From Pseudomonadota bacterium (lineage in GTDB: Bacteria; Pseudomonadota; Alphaproteobacteria; UBA1280; UBA12223), in contig PTJW01000018.1 in the NCBI GenBank assembly GCA_002937495.1, forward strand, positions 1 to 12,546: a stretch of 12,546 bases of DNA, in the 5' to 3' direction. Shown piece by piece: positions 5,372-11,818 of the stretch. Both the position numbers and the translations under genes were made by a program. Position 1 is the stretch's first letter. Each line of letters starts with the position of its first letter. The notes under the pieces were generated by a model. It had not been told where the DNA came from. It made no database searches and saw nothing but the letters and a program-made list of their open reading frames with translations.

Positions 5372-5387
5372 TTAGAAGGAAACGAAT

Positions 5388-5636
5388 ATGTCTGAAAGAT
5401 ATTTTCCGGTAAATGGTAATGATAACCCGATAATTGATTCAAATGTGCAAGAGTTTGTTGTTGTTCGTACAAGGCAAGCAGAATATGTACATTCGGTTCA
5501 AAAAAATGAAAATGCAATAAAACTACAAATCGGTGATATCGTTGAAATTACAGAAAACGACATACATAAACGCTTTGAACTCTACGAAGAAGCAACAGAC
5601 GACTGTTTTTCTTTTAAAGGAAGTCAGTTAAAATAA
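5388..5636 (+). CDS. Hypothetical protein, 82 aa
   Basis: Not recognised. It has a good RBS (AAGGA 8 nt before the ATG) and lies 16 nt after the 156-aa gene in the same transcription unit, with a terminator behind it, so it is very likely a real small gene. The protein is soluble and acidic. The middle (FVVVRTRQAEYVHSVQKNEN, 24-43) looks beta-stranded, followed by KLQIGDIVEITENDI, a turn-rich pattern seen in small SH3-like or beta-barrel folds. That fold guess is weak. I see no convincing match to the C-terminal segment shared by its three neighbours. It may act together with the 156-aa protein. Confidence 0.7.
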   Translation: MSERYFPVNGNDNPIIDSNVQEFVVVRTRQAEYVHSVQKNENAIKLQIGDIVEITENDIHKRFELYEEATDDCFSFKGSQLK

Positions 5637-5649
5637 TCGATAAAAATTT

Positions 5650-5687
5650 AAGCTCTATTGGTGTAAAAACTAATAGGGCTTTTTTTA
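5650..5687 (+). terminator. Intrinsic terminator after the 82-aa gene
   Basis: AGCTCTATT and AATAGGGCT (5651-5659 with 5672-5680) pair over 9 bp with one G-T, with a 12-nt loop and a run of seven T. Confidence 0.8.
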
Positions 5688-5733
5688 TTTTTTCATTATA
5701 GTAAAAAAAGTATATAAAAAAGTAAAAAAATAC

Positions 5734-5762
5734 TTGATTTTTCTGTAATTTAACACTATAAT
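5734..5762 (+). promoter_or_regulatory. rplM-rpsI promoter
   Basis: TTGATT (5734-5739) is 17 bp from a perfect TATAAT (5757-5762). The start should be near 5769, leaving a long leader of about 160 nt before rplM. Confidence 0.75.
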
Positions 5763-5792
5763 TCAACACATATTAATCCCGAGATGCTTCAA

Positions 5793-5821
5793 TTGAGGTT
5801 TCCTAATTTGGAAATACTCAA
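5793..5821 (+). promoter_or_regulatory. Hairpin in the rplM leader
   Basis: TTGAG and CTCAA, then TTTCC and GGAAA, form a two-part stem with a small internal loop and a terminal loop TAATTT. There is no T run, so it is not a terminator. L13 is known to regulate its own operon through the leader in some bacteria; whether this hairpin does that is inference. Confidence 0.4.
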
Positions 5822-5827
5822 CTTTAT

Positions 5828-5917
5828 ATGTTTGATAATCAAATATTTAAAGACGAAGATTTGGTTCGCCAATTTAGCAGATGTCCGTTGTTGGATATAG
5901 ACTACATTTCGAAGTAA
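5828..5917 (+). CDS. Possible leader ORF, 29 aa, upstream of rplM
   Basis: An ATG opens a 29-codon frame beginning MFDNQIFKDEDLVRQF and ending DIDYISK. Its TAA (5915-5917) overlaps the AAAAGG ribosome-binding site of rplM. This arrangement would let translation of the leader affect rplM start. Against it, no clear Shine-Dalgarno precedes the ATG, and a frame this short can arise by chance. Treat as tentative. Confidence 0.25.
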   Translation: MFDNQIFKDEDLVRQFSRCPLLDIDYISK

Positions 5918-5930
5918 AAGGAATACTATA

Positions 5931-6398
5931 ATGAAATTAACGATTAGCCAAAAACCACATTTAGTGGAAAGAAAATGGTTCGTAGTTGATGCTACAGATC
6001 TACCTCTAGGTAGAGTATCATCAGAAATCGCAAAAGTGTTAAGAGGTAAAACAAAAGCTGAGTTTACTCCACACGTAGATTGCGGTGACAATGTTATTGT
6101 TATCAATGCTGATAAAGTTCGTTTAACAGGTAGAAATAAAGCTGACCAGCTAGTACACCACTGGCACACAGGTCACCCAGGTGGTCTTAAGTCAATTTCT
6201 GCAGCTAAAGAACTAGACGGCAGATTCCCAGAGAGAGTTGTTGAGAGAGCTGTTAAAAGAATGATGCCTAAAACTCCACTAGGTAGAGCAATGTTCAAGA
6301 AGCTACACGTTTACGCTTCAGCTGAGCACCCTCACCAAGGTCAAAAGCCAGAAGCTTTAGACTTAGGCGCAACAATCGCTAAGAAAAACCACAAGTAG
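5931..6398 (+). CDS. rplM: 50S ribosomal protein L13
   Basis: The 155-aa protein has the L13 signatures RKWFVVDATDLPLGRVSSEI (15-34), RGKTKAEFTPHVDCGDNVIV, HPGGLKS, KRMMPKTPLGR and the C-terminal KLHVYASAEHPHQGQKPE. L13 is an early assembly protein of the large subunit that binds 23S rRNA. Length is slightly above the usual 142-150. AAGG lies 9 nt before the ATG. The TAG stop (6396-6398) is part of the Shine-Dalgarno TAGGAG of rpsI, so L13 and S9 synthesis are likely coupled, as in the conserved rplM-rpsI operon. The long leader may serve feedback control. Confidence 0.97.
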   Translation: MKLTISQKPHLVERKWFVVDATDLPLGRVSSEIAKVLRGKTKAEFTPHVDCGDNVIVINADKVRLTGRNKADQLVHHWHTGHPGGLKSISAAKELDGRFPERVVERAVKRMMPKTPLGRAMFKKLHVYASAEHPHQGQKPEALDLGATIAKKNHK

Positions 6399-6409
6399 GA
6401 GACAGAATT

Positions 6410-6835
6410 ATGAGCATGGCAGAAAGCATTAAAGCAGCAGATCGTAAGAACGGTCGTTTCTACGCAACTGGTAAGAGAAAAGATTCAGTAGCTAAAGTTT
6501 GGTTAACAAACGGCGCTGGTAAAATCACAATCAACGACAGAGCTTTTGAAGAGTACCTACCTCGTCCTTCATCAAGAATGAACGCAGTTAGACCTTTCGA
6601 AATCGTTGAGCTAGAAGGTAAATTTGACGTAAACGTTAAAGTTGCTGGTGGTGGTTTATCAGGTCAAGCTGGTGCTATCAGACACGGTATCGCTAAAGCA
6701 TTAGTAGAATACGATGAGTCTCTAAAGAAAACTCTTAAAGATGCAGGTTTCATCACTCGTGACTCAAGAGTTGTTGAGCGTAAGAAACCAGGTCTTAAAA
6801 AAGCAAGAAGATCTCCACAATTCTCAAAAAGATAA
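6410..6835 (+). CDS. rpsI: 30S ribosomal protein S9
   Basis: The 141-aa protein has YATGKRKDSVAKVWL, the VAGGGLSGQAGAIRHGIAKA core and the C-terminal RDSRVVERKKPGLKKARRS, ending QFSKR. The last arginine-containing tail reaches the P-site tRNA anticodon region in the small subunit. The ARRSPQFSKR end is of alphaproteobacterial type. The start at 6410 has GGAG 8 nt upstream; an alternative Met is two codons further. It is cotranscribed with rplM and followed by a strong terminator. Confidence 0.97.
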   Translation: MSMAESIKAADRKNGRFYATGKRKDSVAKVWLTNGAGKITINDRAFEEYLPRPSSRMNAVRPFEIVELEGKFDVNVKVAGGGLSGQAGAIRHGIAKALVEYDESLKKTLKDAGFITRDSRVVERKKPGLKKARRSPQFSKR

Positions 6836-6860
6836 TTGTTACGATTTTCAAATTATTTAC

Positions 6861-6894
6861 AAAAGAATCTTCCATTTGGAAGGTTCTTTTTTTG
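6861..6894 (+). terminator. rplM-rpsI operon terminator
   Basis: AAGAATCTTCC and GGAAGGTTCTT form an 11-bp stem (one G-T pair) with an ATTT loop, followed by a run of seven T. Confidence 0.9.
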
Positions 6895-6898
6895 TGTT

Positions 6899-6927
6899 TT
6901 GACAATACGAATATATGTGTGTATAAT
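6899..6927 (+). promoter_or_regulatory. Perfect consensus promoter of pilin-like gene 1
   Basis: TTGACA (6899-6904), a 17-bp spacer and TATAAT (6922-6927) match the sigma-70 consensus at all 12 positions. The start is near 6934, with a very short leader and AAGGAG 8 nt before the ATG. It implies strong constitutive expression. Confidence 0.9.
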
Positions 6928-6956
6928 TATTATCTATTATATAAGGAGATTTTTTT

Positions 6957-7556
6957 ATGTTTAAAAAGGGTGCTATGTTTGGCTTAGATGCAAGAATTGC
7001 ATTGGCAATTTTTGGAGCATTGTCGGTAATATCTGGTGCAGCATTATACTCAGCTATTCAAGAATCAAAAGTTACAGCTACAATTAGTCAAATGAAAGAA
7101 TTTGGTAAAGCTTATGAGCAGCTTGTGCTAGATATTGGTGGTGAGGTCAGAATGTCAATAGATTCTCCTTCATTTGCTAGAGATACAGATATGCTATTAT
7201 CAAATACTGCTTCATTAGCAGGTTGGAATGGTCCTTATGTTTCTATTGCAGATACTGTAACAGGTCAAGATGATAGAATTAATACTACAGGTGGTAAAAA
7301 GATTTTTATAGTATGTGCTCCAGATGATGACTTTGGTGGTTTGCACACTGCACATGGCAGAAAAATATGTGCTTCAGGTGAGCAAAATTATAACTGGGTT
7401 TTATATGAATCATTCCCATTATCAATAGCGCAAGCAATTGATTTAAAAATTGATGGTGAATTAAGTGAAACTAAAGGTAATGTTAGATTAATTGACTGGG
7501 GTGGCGATTCTCGTAGTATTTATCTAAAACTTATGCCCACACTAGATTTTAAATAA
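6957..7556 (+). CDS. Type IV pilin/pseudopilin-like protein, 199 aa
   Basis: The N-terminus fits a prepilin: a short basic leader MFKKG, then AMFGLD and a roughly 20-residue hydrophobic helix (RIALAIFGALSVISGAAL, 13-30). Cleavage after Gly5 would place Asp11 near the position of the usual Glu+5, one residue late and with the acid changed. GWNGPY (89-94) recalls the WxGPY element of GspG-type major pseudopilins. Cys120 and Cys138 could form a disulfide. The C-terminal IDLKIDGE and KLMP recur in the second copy at 11819. These proteins assemble at the inner membrane into pilus-like fibres of type II secretion or type IV pilus machines. No other secretion gene is nearby. A perfect consensus promoter and a terminator make it a highly expressed single-gene unit. 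The pilin class is likely; the exact system is unknown. Confidence 0.7.
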   Translation: MFKKGAMFGLDARIALAIFGALSVISGAALYSAIQESKVTATISQMKEFGKAYEQLVLDIGGEVRMSIDSPSFARDTDMLLSNTASLAGWNGPYVSIADTVTGQDDRINTTGGKKIFIVCAPDDDFGGLHTAHGRKICASGEQNYNWVLYESFPLSIAQAIDLKIDGELSETKGNVRLIDWGGDSRSIYLKLMPTLDFK

Positions 7557-7583
7557 AAAAGACCTCCGGTTGGAGGTCTTTTT
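7557..7583. terminator. Bidirectional terminator between pilin-like gene 1 and the HAD gene
   Basis: AAAAAGACCTCC and GGAGGTCTTTTT form a perfect stem with a GGTT loop. A-tract and T-tract on the two sides let it serve both converging genes. Confidence 0.9.
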
Positions 7584-7584
7584 G

Positions 7585-8259
7585 TTACGCAGTTTGTTTT
7601 AAGATGCTTGATGTAAGGTTAATAGGGCATGAGTGTCGTTCATACCCATTTTTAGATTTGCCAGTGCTGTAGAGAATTGGCTTCATTCCTGTTTTAGCAG
7701 CAGGCACTAAGTTTCGTTCAGAGTCATCAATCATAATCGAAACTTCAGCAGCTTTGTTTGTTAGCTCAAGAATTTTAGGGTAAGTACCATCATCATTGTA
7801 TTTGCAAAATCCCATGCTTTTTACATTGAAATGTCCTTTAAAGAAGTTAGTTAGGTTCATTTCGTTTATCCAATAGTTTGTCCAAGTCTCATTTGAGTGA
7901 GTTACAAGATAGTTGTCTAAATGCCCCAGTTTTAAAACTTCTTCAGCCAATATCATATCAGCTTTAAAGTTATGAATATGATCTTCAATAAGAAGTTCGT
8001 GCATTCGATGGTATACTTGCTCGTACGGAGCGTTAAATTCAAAGGCTAGTACATCGGTGCTTGTTTCATACGGGCGGTTTGTTGATTGGCTTGCAATCCA
8101 GCGTTTTTGCATTTCTTCAGCTGAAATGTTAATCCCAATTTCTTTGCCAACTTTGCTTGCCGCCTGAAAAAACATAATATATCTAGTTTCTATAGGTTTA
8201 TGCATTGTTAATACTCTAACAAAAACCTCGTCTAAATCCCATTTTAAAGAATTATACAT
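7585..8259 (-). CDS. HAD-superfamily hydrolase, 224 aa
   Basis: All four HAD motifs can be found. Motif I is KWDLDEVF (nucleophile Asp8, acid Asp10). Motif II is LVTHS (Thr120 or Ser122). The motif III lysine is probably Lys162 in TYPKILEL. Motif IV is MIDDSERNL (Asp178, Asp179). The helical cap of about 100 residues between motifs I and II indicates a C1-type cap, as in phosphoglycolate phosphatase or nucleotidase-like members. HAD enzymes transfer phosphate through an aspartyl-phosphate with Mg2+. The substrate cannot be told. Motif I begins only 8 residues from the start, so nothing seems missing upstream; AAGGA lies about 8 nt before the ATG. It is a single gene, convergent with pilin-like gene 1 and divergent from rpsL. 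Confidence 0.75.
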   Translation of the reverse strand: MYNSLKWDLDEVFVRVLTMHKPIETRYIMFFQAASKVGKEIGINISAEEMQKRWIASQSTNRPYETSTDVLAFEFNAPYEQVYHRMHELLIEDHIHNFKADMILAEEVLKLGHLDNYLVTHSNETWTNYWINEMNLTNFFKGHFNVKSMGFCKYNDDGTYPKILELTNKAAEVSIMIDDSERNLVPAAKTGMKPILYSTGKSKNGYERHSCPINLTSSILKQTA

Positions 8260-8293
8260 AAACAGAATCCTTGCGGTTATTTTAAGTGTATTT

Positions 8294-8322
8294 ATAATAA
8301 GACTAAATTAATTATACTTCAA
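8294..8322 (-). promoter_or_regulatory. Probable promoter of the HAD gene
   Basis: On the minus strand, TTGAAG (8317-8322) is 17 bp from TATTAT (8294-8299), giving a leader of about 28 nt. Confidence 0.55.
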
Positions 8323-8367
8323 GTTTTATTGAGTGAAAAAAATATAAGAAAAACAAAGTGAAAATGC

Positions 8368-8395
8368 TTGACTTTAACGAAAAAATCTTTATAAT
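8368..8395 (+). promoter_or_regulatory. rpsL-rpsG(-fusA) operon promoter
   Basis: TTGACT (8368-8373) is 16 bp from a perfect TATAAT (8390-8395). The start should be near 8402, about 200 nt before rpsL. Confidence 0.8.
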
Positions 8396-8401
8396 GCACA
8401 A

Positions 8402-8605
8402 TAAGGTTTAAAGCGTAGGGCCATCAGGCTCACAATCGAATTCACAACATAATCTACTTTTATAGACTGTAAAGTCTTTAAAAATTAGTTATTTATGTGC
8501 AAGTTTATTGCATGTATTGTGAAGTAATATTAACAGGGAAAAACCCTTGGTGTTTGATAAGCGTTGCAACTAATCGGGCGCCTAAAGATAAAAGGAATAT
8601 ATAAA
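8402..8605 (+). promoter_or_regulatory. Long 5' leader of the rpsL operon
   Basis: About 200 nt of untranslated leader. It holds weak hairpins: AGACT-GTAA-AGTCT around 8464-8477, and GGG-AAAAA-CCC near 8536-8548. I see no T-run attenuator and no known riboswitch. Such a long leader before S12 suggests ribosomal-protein feedback or antitermination control, but no specific motif is recognised. Confidence 0.35.
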
Positions 8606-8977
8606 ATGCCTACAATTAACCAACTGGTTAGAAAACCTCGTCAGGATAAAGTAGTAAAAACTAAATCTCCTGCGCTACAATCATGCCCACAAAGACGTGG
8701 CGTATGTACAAGAGTTTACACAACAACACCTAAGAAGCCTAACTCAGCGTTACGTAAAGTAGCAAGAGTAAGACTAACAAACGGTTTTGAAGTAACTTCT
8801 TACATTGGTGGTGAAGGCCACAACTTACAAGAACACTCAGTTATCCTTATCCGTGGTGGTAGAGTAAAAGACTTACCGGGTGTAAGATACCACACAGTAC
8901 GTGGTGCATTAGATTGCGCTGGCGTAGAAGGTAGAAAACAAGGCCGTTCTAAGTACGGTACTAAGAGACCTAAATAA
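8606..8977 (+). CDS. rpsL: 30S ribosomal protein S12
   Basis: The 123-aa protein begins MPTINQLVRKPR, the universal S12 start. An upstream in-frame TTG (8564) would add 14 unlikely residues and is rejected. Signature segments are GVCTRVYTTTPKKPNSALRK (32-51), GEGHNLQEHS and RGGRVKDLPGVRYHTVRG. S12 lies at the decoding centre. The lysines in PKKPNS (residues 43-44) and VKDLP (residue 88), the sites where streptomycin resistance changes usually fall, are both Lys, so the protein looks wild-type there. An AAAGG site lies 10 nt upstream. It is the first gene of a str-type operon with rpsG 19 nt downstream. Confidence 0.98.
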   Translation: MPTINQLVRKPRQDKVVKTKSPALQSCPQRRGVCTRVYTTTPKKPNSALRKVARVRLTNGFEVTSYIGGEGHNLQEHSVILIRGGRVKDLPGVRYHTVRGALDCAGVEGRKQGRSKYGTKRPK

Positions 8978-8996
8978 TAGAGAGGGATAATTAAAA

Positions 8997-9467
8997 ATGT
9001 CAAGACGTCATAGAGCAGAAAAAAGAGAAGTAATGCCAGATCCAGTTTATGGTTCACAAGTTGCTTCAAAATTCATCAACCTAATGATGATTGGTGGTAA
9101 AAAATCAACTGCTGAGAAAATTTTCTACGGTGCTTTAGATTCAATCAAGGCTCAAACAGGTAGAAACCCAATTGAAGTGTTCGCAGAGGCAATGGAAAAA
9201 GTTGCTCCAGCATTAGAAGTTAAATCAAAAAGAGTTGGTGGTGCTACATACCAAGTTCCTATGGAAGTTAAGGCTGAAAGAGGCCAAGCACTAGCAATTA
9301 GATGGATCCTAGCAGCAGCTAGATCTCGTTCAGACAAAACAATGGGCGAGAGACTAACTAAAGAGCTACTAGAAGCTTCAACAGAAAAAGGTGCAGCTAT
9401 TAAGAAACGTGATGATACTCACAAAATGGCTGAAGCTAACAAAGCGTTCGCTCACTTCCGTTGGTAA
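8997..9467 (+). CDS. rpsG: 30S ribosomal protein S7
   Basis: The 156-aa protein has the standard length and the segments MSRRHRAEKREVMPDPVYGS, MIGGKKSTAEKI, KRVGGATYQVP and a C-terminal DTHKMAEANKAFAHFRW. S7 nucleates the 3' major domain of 16S rRNA and contacts E-site tRNA. The N-terminal MSRRHRAEKRE and C-terminal DTHKMAEAN are of alphaproteobacterial type. A GAGAGGG site lies 10 nt before the ATG. In many bacteria S7 represses its own operon by binding the rpsL-rpsG gap; here that gap is only 19 nt, too short for such a structure. Confidence 0.98.
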   Translation: MSRRHRAEKREVMPDPVYGSQVASKFINLMMIGGKKSTAEKIFYGALDSIKAQTGRNPIEVFAEAMEKVAPALEVKSKRVGGATYQVPMEVKAERGQALAIRWILAAARSRSDKTMGERLTKELLEASTEKGAAIKKRDDTHKMAEANKAFAHFRW

Positions 9468-9473
9468 TAATTT

Positions 9474-9519
9474 AAAATTGAAGTTGGTGAGTTCTTCAAC
9501 TCGTCAACTTCAGTTTTTT
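9474..9519 (+). terminator. Terminator or attenuator between rpsG and fusA
   Basis: TGAAGTTG and CAACTTCA (9479-9486 with 9505-9512) continue inward by two G-T pairs to GAGT/ACTC around a TCTTCA loop, about 14 bp in all. A GTTTTTT tract follows at once. This has full intrinsic-terminator form inside what is usually one operon, so it likely reduces fusA read-through. Only a weak promoter candidate (TTACAA-17-TATGTA) is visible in the gap after it. Confidence 0.75.
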
Positions 9520-9608
9520 ACTATGAAATTCAAAATCCTTACAAATATTCAAAACCATGAGTATGTAAGGTAAAAGTAAAATCCAAATTAATTTAAGGAA
9601 AAATAACA

Positions 9609-11687
9609 ATGTCAAGAGAATATCCAATTAATATGTACCGTAACATCGGTATTATGGCTCACGTTGATGCTGGTAAAACAACAACAACAGAGAGAATTCT
9701 ATTCTTCACAGGTAGAAGCCACAACATCGGTGAAGTTCACGATGGTGCAGCTACTATGGACTGGATGGAGCAAGAGCAAGAAAGAGGTATTACAATTACT
9801 TCAGCTGCTACAACTTGTTTCTGGGAAGGTCACAGATTTAACATTATTGATACTCCAGGACACGTTGACTTCACAATCGAAGTTAAGCGTTCATTAAGAG
9901 TACTTGATGGTGTTGTAGGTGTATTCTGTTCAGTTGGTGGTGTTGAGCCTCAATCTGAAACAAACTGGAGATACGCAAACGACTATAACGTACCAAGAAT
10001 CTGCTACATCAACAAGATGGACAGAATGGGTGCTAACTTCATGAACGGTGTTAAAATGATTAGAGAGCGTCTAAAAGCTAACGCTGTTCCAATCCAACTA
10101 CCAATCGGTGCTGAAGAAAACTTCACAGGTCTAGTAGACTTAGTTGAAAACAAAGCATACGAGTGGGACGACGCTACAAACGGTGTTGAGTTCAAAGAAG
10201 TTGCAATTCCTGCAAACATGGTTGATGAAGTTGAAGAAGCAAGAAACGAAATGATCGAAGCTGTTGTAGAACAAGACGAAGCTCTAATGGAAAAATTCTT
10301 CGAAGGTGAAGAAATTCCAGTTGCTGACCTTAAAGCAGTTATCCGTAAAGCTACACTAGCTTGTGATATCTTCCCAGTTCTATGTGGTTCATCATTCAAG
10401 AACAAAGGTGTTCAAACACTTCTAGATGCTGTTGTAGATTACCTACCAGCTCCTACAGATATTGCTGCTATGGAAGGTGTAGACGCTAACGATGAAACTA
10501 AAGCTATTACTAGAGAGCACTCAGATACTGCTCCATTCTCAGCTTTAGCATTCAAAATCGCTACAGACCCATTTGTTGGTACATTAACATTCATCAGAAT
10601 TTACTCAGGTACTCTTGATTCAGGTTCTTATGTTTATAACTCAACAAAAGGTAAGAAAGAAAGAGTTGGTCGTATCGTTCTAATGCACGCTAACAAACGT
10701 GAAGAAGTTAAGAAACTACACGCTGGTGATATTGGTGCGGTTGTTGGTCTTAAAGATACAACAACAGGTGATACACTTTGCCCACAAGATAGCCAAGTTA
10801 TCCTAGAATCAATCGAATTCCCAGAGCCAGTTATTGATATTGCTATTGAGCCAAAAACTAAAGCTGACCAAGAGAAAATGTCTCTAGCTATTGGTAAACT
10901 AGTAAGAGAAGACCCATCTCTAAGAGTTCACACAGATGAAGAAACAAACCAAACAATCGTATCAGGTATGGGTGAGCTTCACTTAGATATTATTGTTGAC
11001 CGTCTGAAGAGAGAATTCGGCGTTGAGTGTGGCGTAGGTGCTCCTCAGGTTGCTTACAGAGAAACTATTACAGGTACAGTTGAGCAAGAAGCTAAGTTCG
11101 TTAAGCAATCAGGTGGTAAAGGTCAATACGGTCACGTATGGATTAAGATCGAACCTCAAGAAGCAGGTGCTGGTTACGAGTTCGTATCAACTATCGTTGG
11201 TGGTGTTATTCCAAAAGAATATATCCCAGCTGTTGATAAAGGTATCCAAGAAGCTATGGAAGGCGGTGTAGTAGCTGGTTATCCATTAGTTGATGCTAAG
11301 GTTACTCTATTTGATGGTTCATACCATGATGTTGACTCATCTGAAATGGCATTCAAGATCGCTGGTTCAATGGCGTTCAAGAAAGGTGCAACAGCAGCTA
11401 ACGCAGTTCTACTAGAGCCAATCATGAAGGTTGAAATCCAAACTCCTGAAGATTACATGGGTGATATCATCGGTGACTTATCTTCAAGAAGAGGTATGGT
11501 TAAAGGTACAGAAGATAAAGCTGGTTCAACAATCATCAATGCTGATGTTCCACTAGCTTCAATGTTCGGTTATGCTACATCACTAAGATCTATGTCACAA
11601 GGTCGTGCTTCATTCTCAATGGAAATGGACCACTATGACCAAGTTCCAGCTAACATTGCTGCAGAGATCGCTGAGAAAAACGCTTAA
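9609..11687 (+). CDS. fusA: Elongation factor G
   Basis: The 692-aa protein has full EF-G length and all GTPase motifs: G1 AHVDAGKT (17-24), G2 in ERGITITSAATT, G3 DTPGH (81-85) and G4 NKMD (135-138). Domain II follows, then domain III with GMGELHLDIIVDR, domain IV with KQSGGKGQYGHV, and the C-terminal domain V with EPIMKVEIQTPEDYMGDIIG and SLRSMSQGRASF. EF-G moves tRNAs and mRNA through the ribosome and acts in ribosome recycling with RRF. The GQYGHV wording in domain IV and CSVGGVEPQSET in the G domain are the general bacterial form, not the GQFARV and DANAGVEPQ(T/S)ET forms I know from alphaproteobacteria. AAGGA lies 9 nt upstream. No tuf follows; a terminator does. Confidence 0.98.
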   Translation: MSREYPINMYRNIGIMAHVDAGKTTTTERILFFTGRSHNIGEVHDGAATMDWMEQEQERGITITSAATTCFWEGHRFNIIDTPGHVDFTIEVKRSLRVLDGVVGVFCSVGGVEPQSETNWRYANDYNVPRICYINKMDRMGANFMNGVKMIRERLKANAVPIQLPIGAEENFTGLVDLVENKAYEWDDATNGVEFKEVAIPANMVDEVEEARNEMIEAVVEQDEALMEKFFEGEEIPVADLKAVIRKATLACDIFPVLCGSSFKNKGVQTLLDAVVDYLPAPTDIAAMEGVDANDETKAITREHSDTAPFSALAFKIATDPFVGTLTFIRIYSGTLDSGSYVYNSTKGKKERVGRIVLMHANKREEVKKLHAGDIGAVVGLKDTTTGDTLCPQDSQVILESIEFPEPVIDIAIEPKTKADQEKMSLAIGKLVREDPSLRVHTDEETNQTIVSGMGELHLDIIVDRLKREFGVECGVGAPQVAYRETITGTVEQEAKFVKQSGGKGQYGHVWIKIEPQEAGAGYEFVSTIVGGVIPKEYIPAVDKGIQEAMEGGVVAGYPLVDAKVTLFDGSYHDVDSSEMAFKIAGSMAFKKGATAANAVLLEPIMKVEIQTPEDYMGDIIGDLSSRRGMVKGTEDKAGSTIINADVPLASMFGYATSLRSMSQGRASFSMEMDHYDQVPANIAAEIAEKNA

Positions 11688-11703
11688 TCTCACATTTATT
11701 AAA

Positions 11704-11733
11704 TAAAAAAGTCTCCTTAGGGAGGCTTTTTTG
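11704..11733 (+). terminator. fusA terminator
   Basis: AAAAAGTCTCC and GGAGGCTTTTT pair around a TTAG loop (one G-T pair), then the T run ends. It separates fusA from the pilin-like gene. Confidence 0.9.
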
Positions 11734-11818
11734 TTGTATAAAAACATTATTCTTAGTTTCAATTTATACTTGAATGTTGAAACTTTCTTAGATTTTATCA
11801 AGATAAAAGGGGGATTAT

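Noticed and set aside
5789..6169. Antisense frame across the start of rplM
   Set aside because: It is a shadow of a certain ribosomal protein gene and lacks an RBS or recognisable protein.
8490..8525. Short frame MCKFIACIVK in the rpsL leader as a leader peptide
   Set aside because: Ten codons, no RBS, and no run of regulatory codons or attenuator after it.
8564..8605. TTG-started 14-residue extension of S12
   Set aside because: S12 universally starts MPTINQL, and a ribosome-binding site lies just before that ATG.
8800..9069. Antisense frame across rpsL and rpsG
   Set aside because: It overlaps two certain genes and has no family features.
10004..10405. Antisense frame inside fusA, with other small frames at 9664-9897 and 11038-11271
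   Set aside because: All lie inside EF-G in other frames and have low-complexity composition expected from codon shadows.
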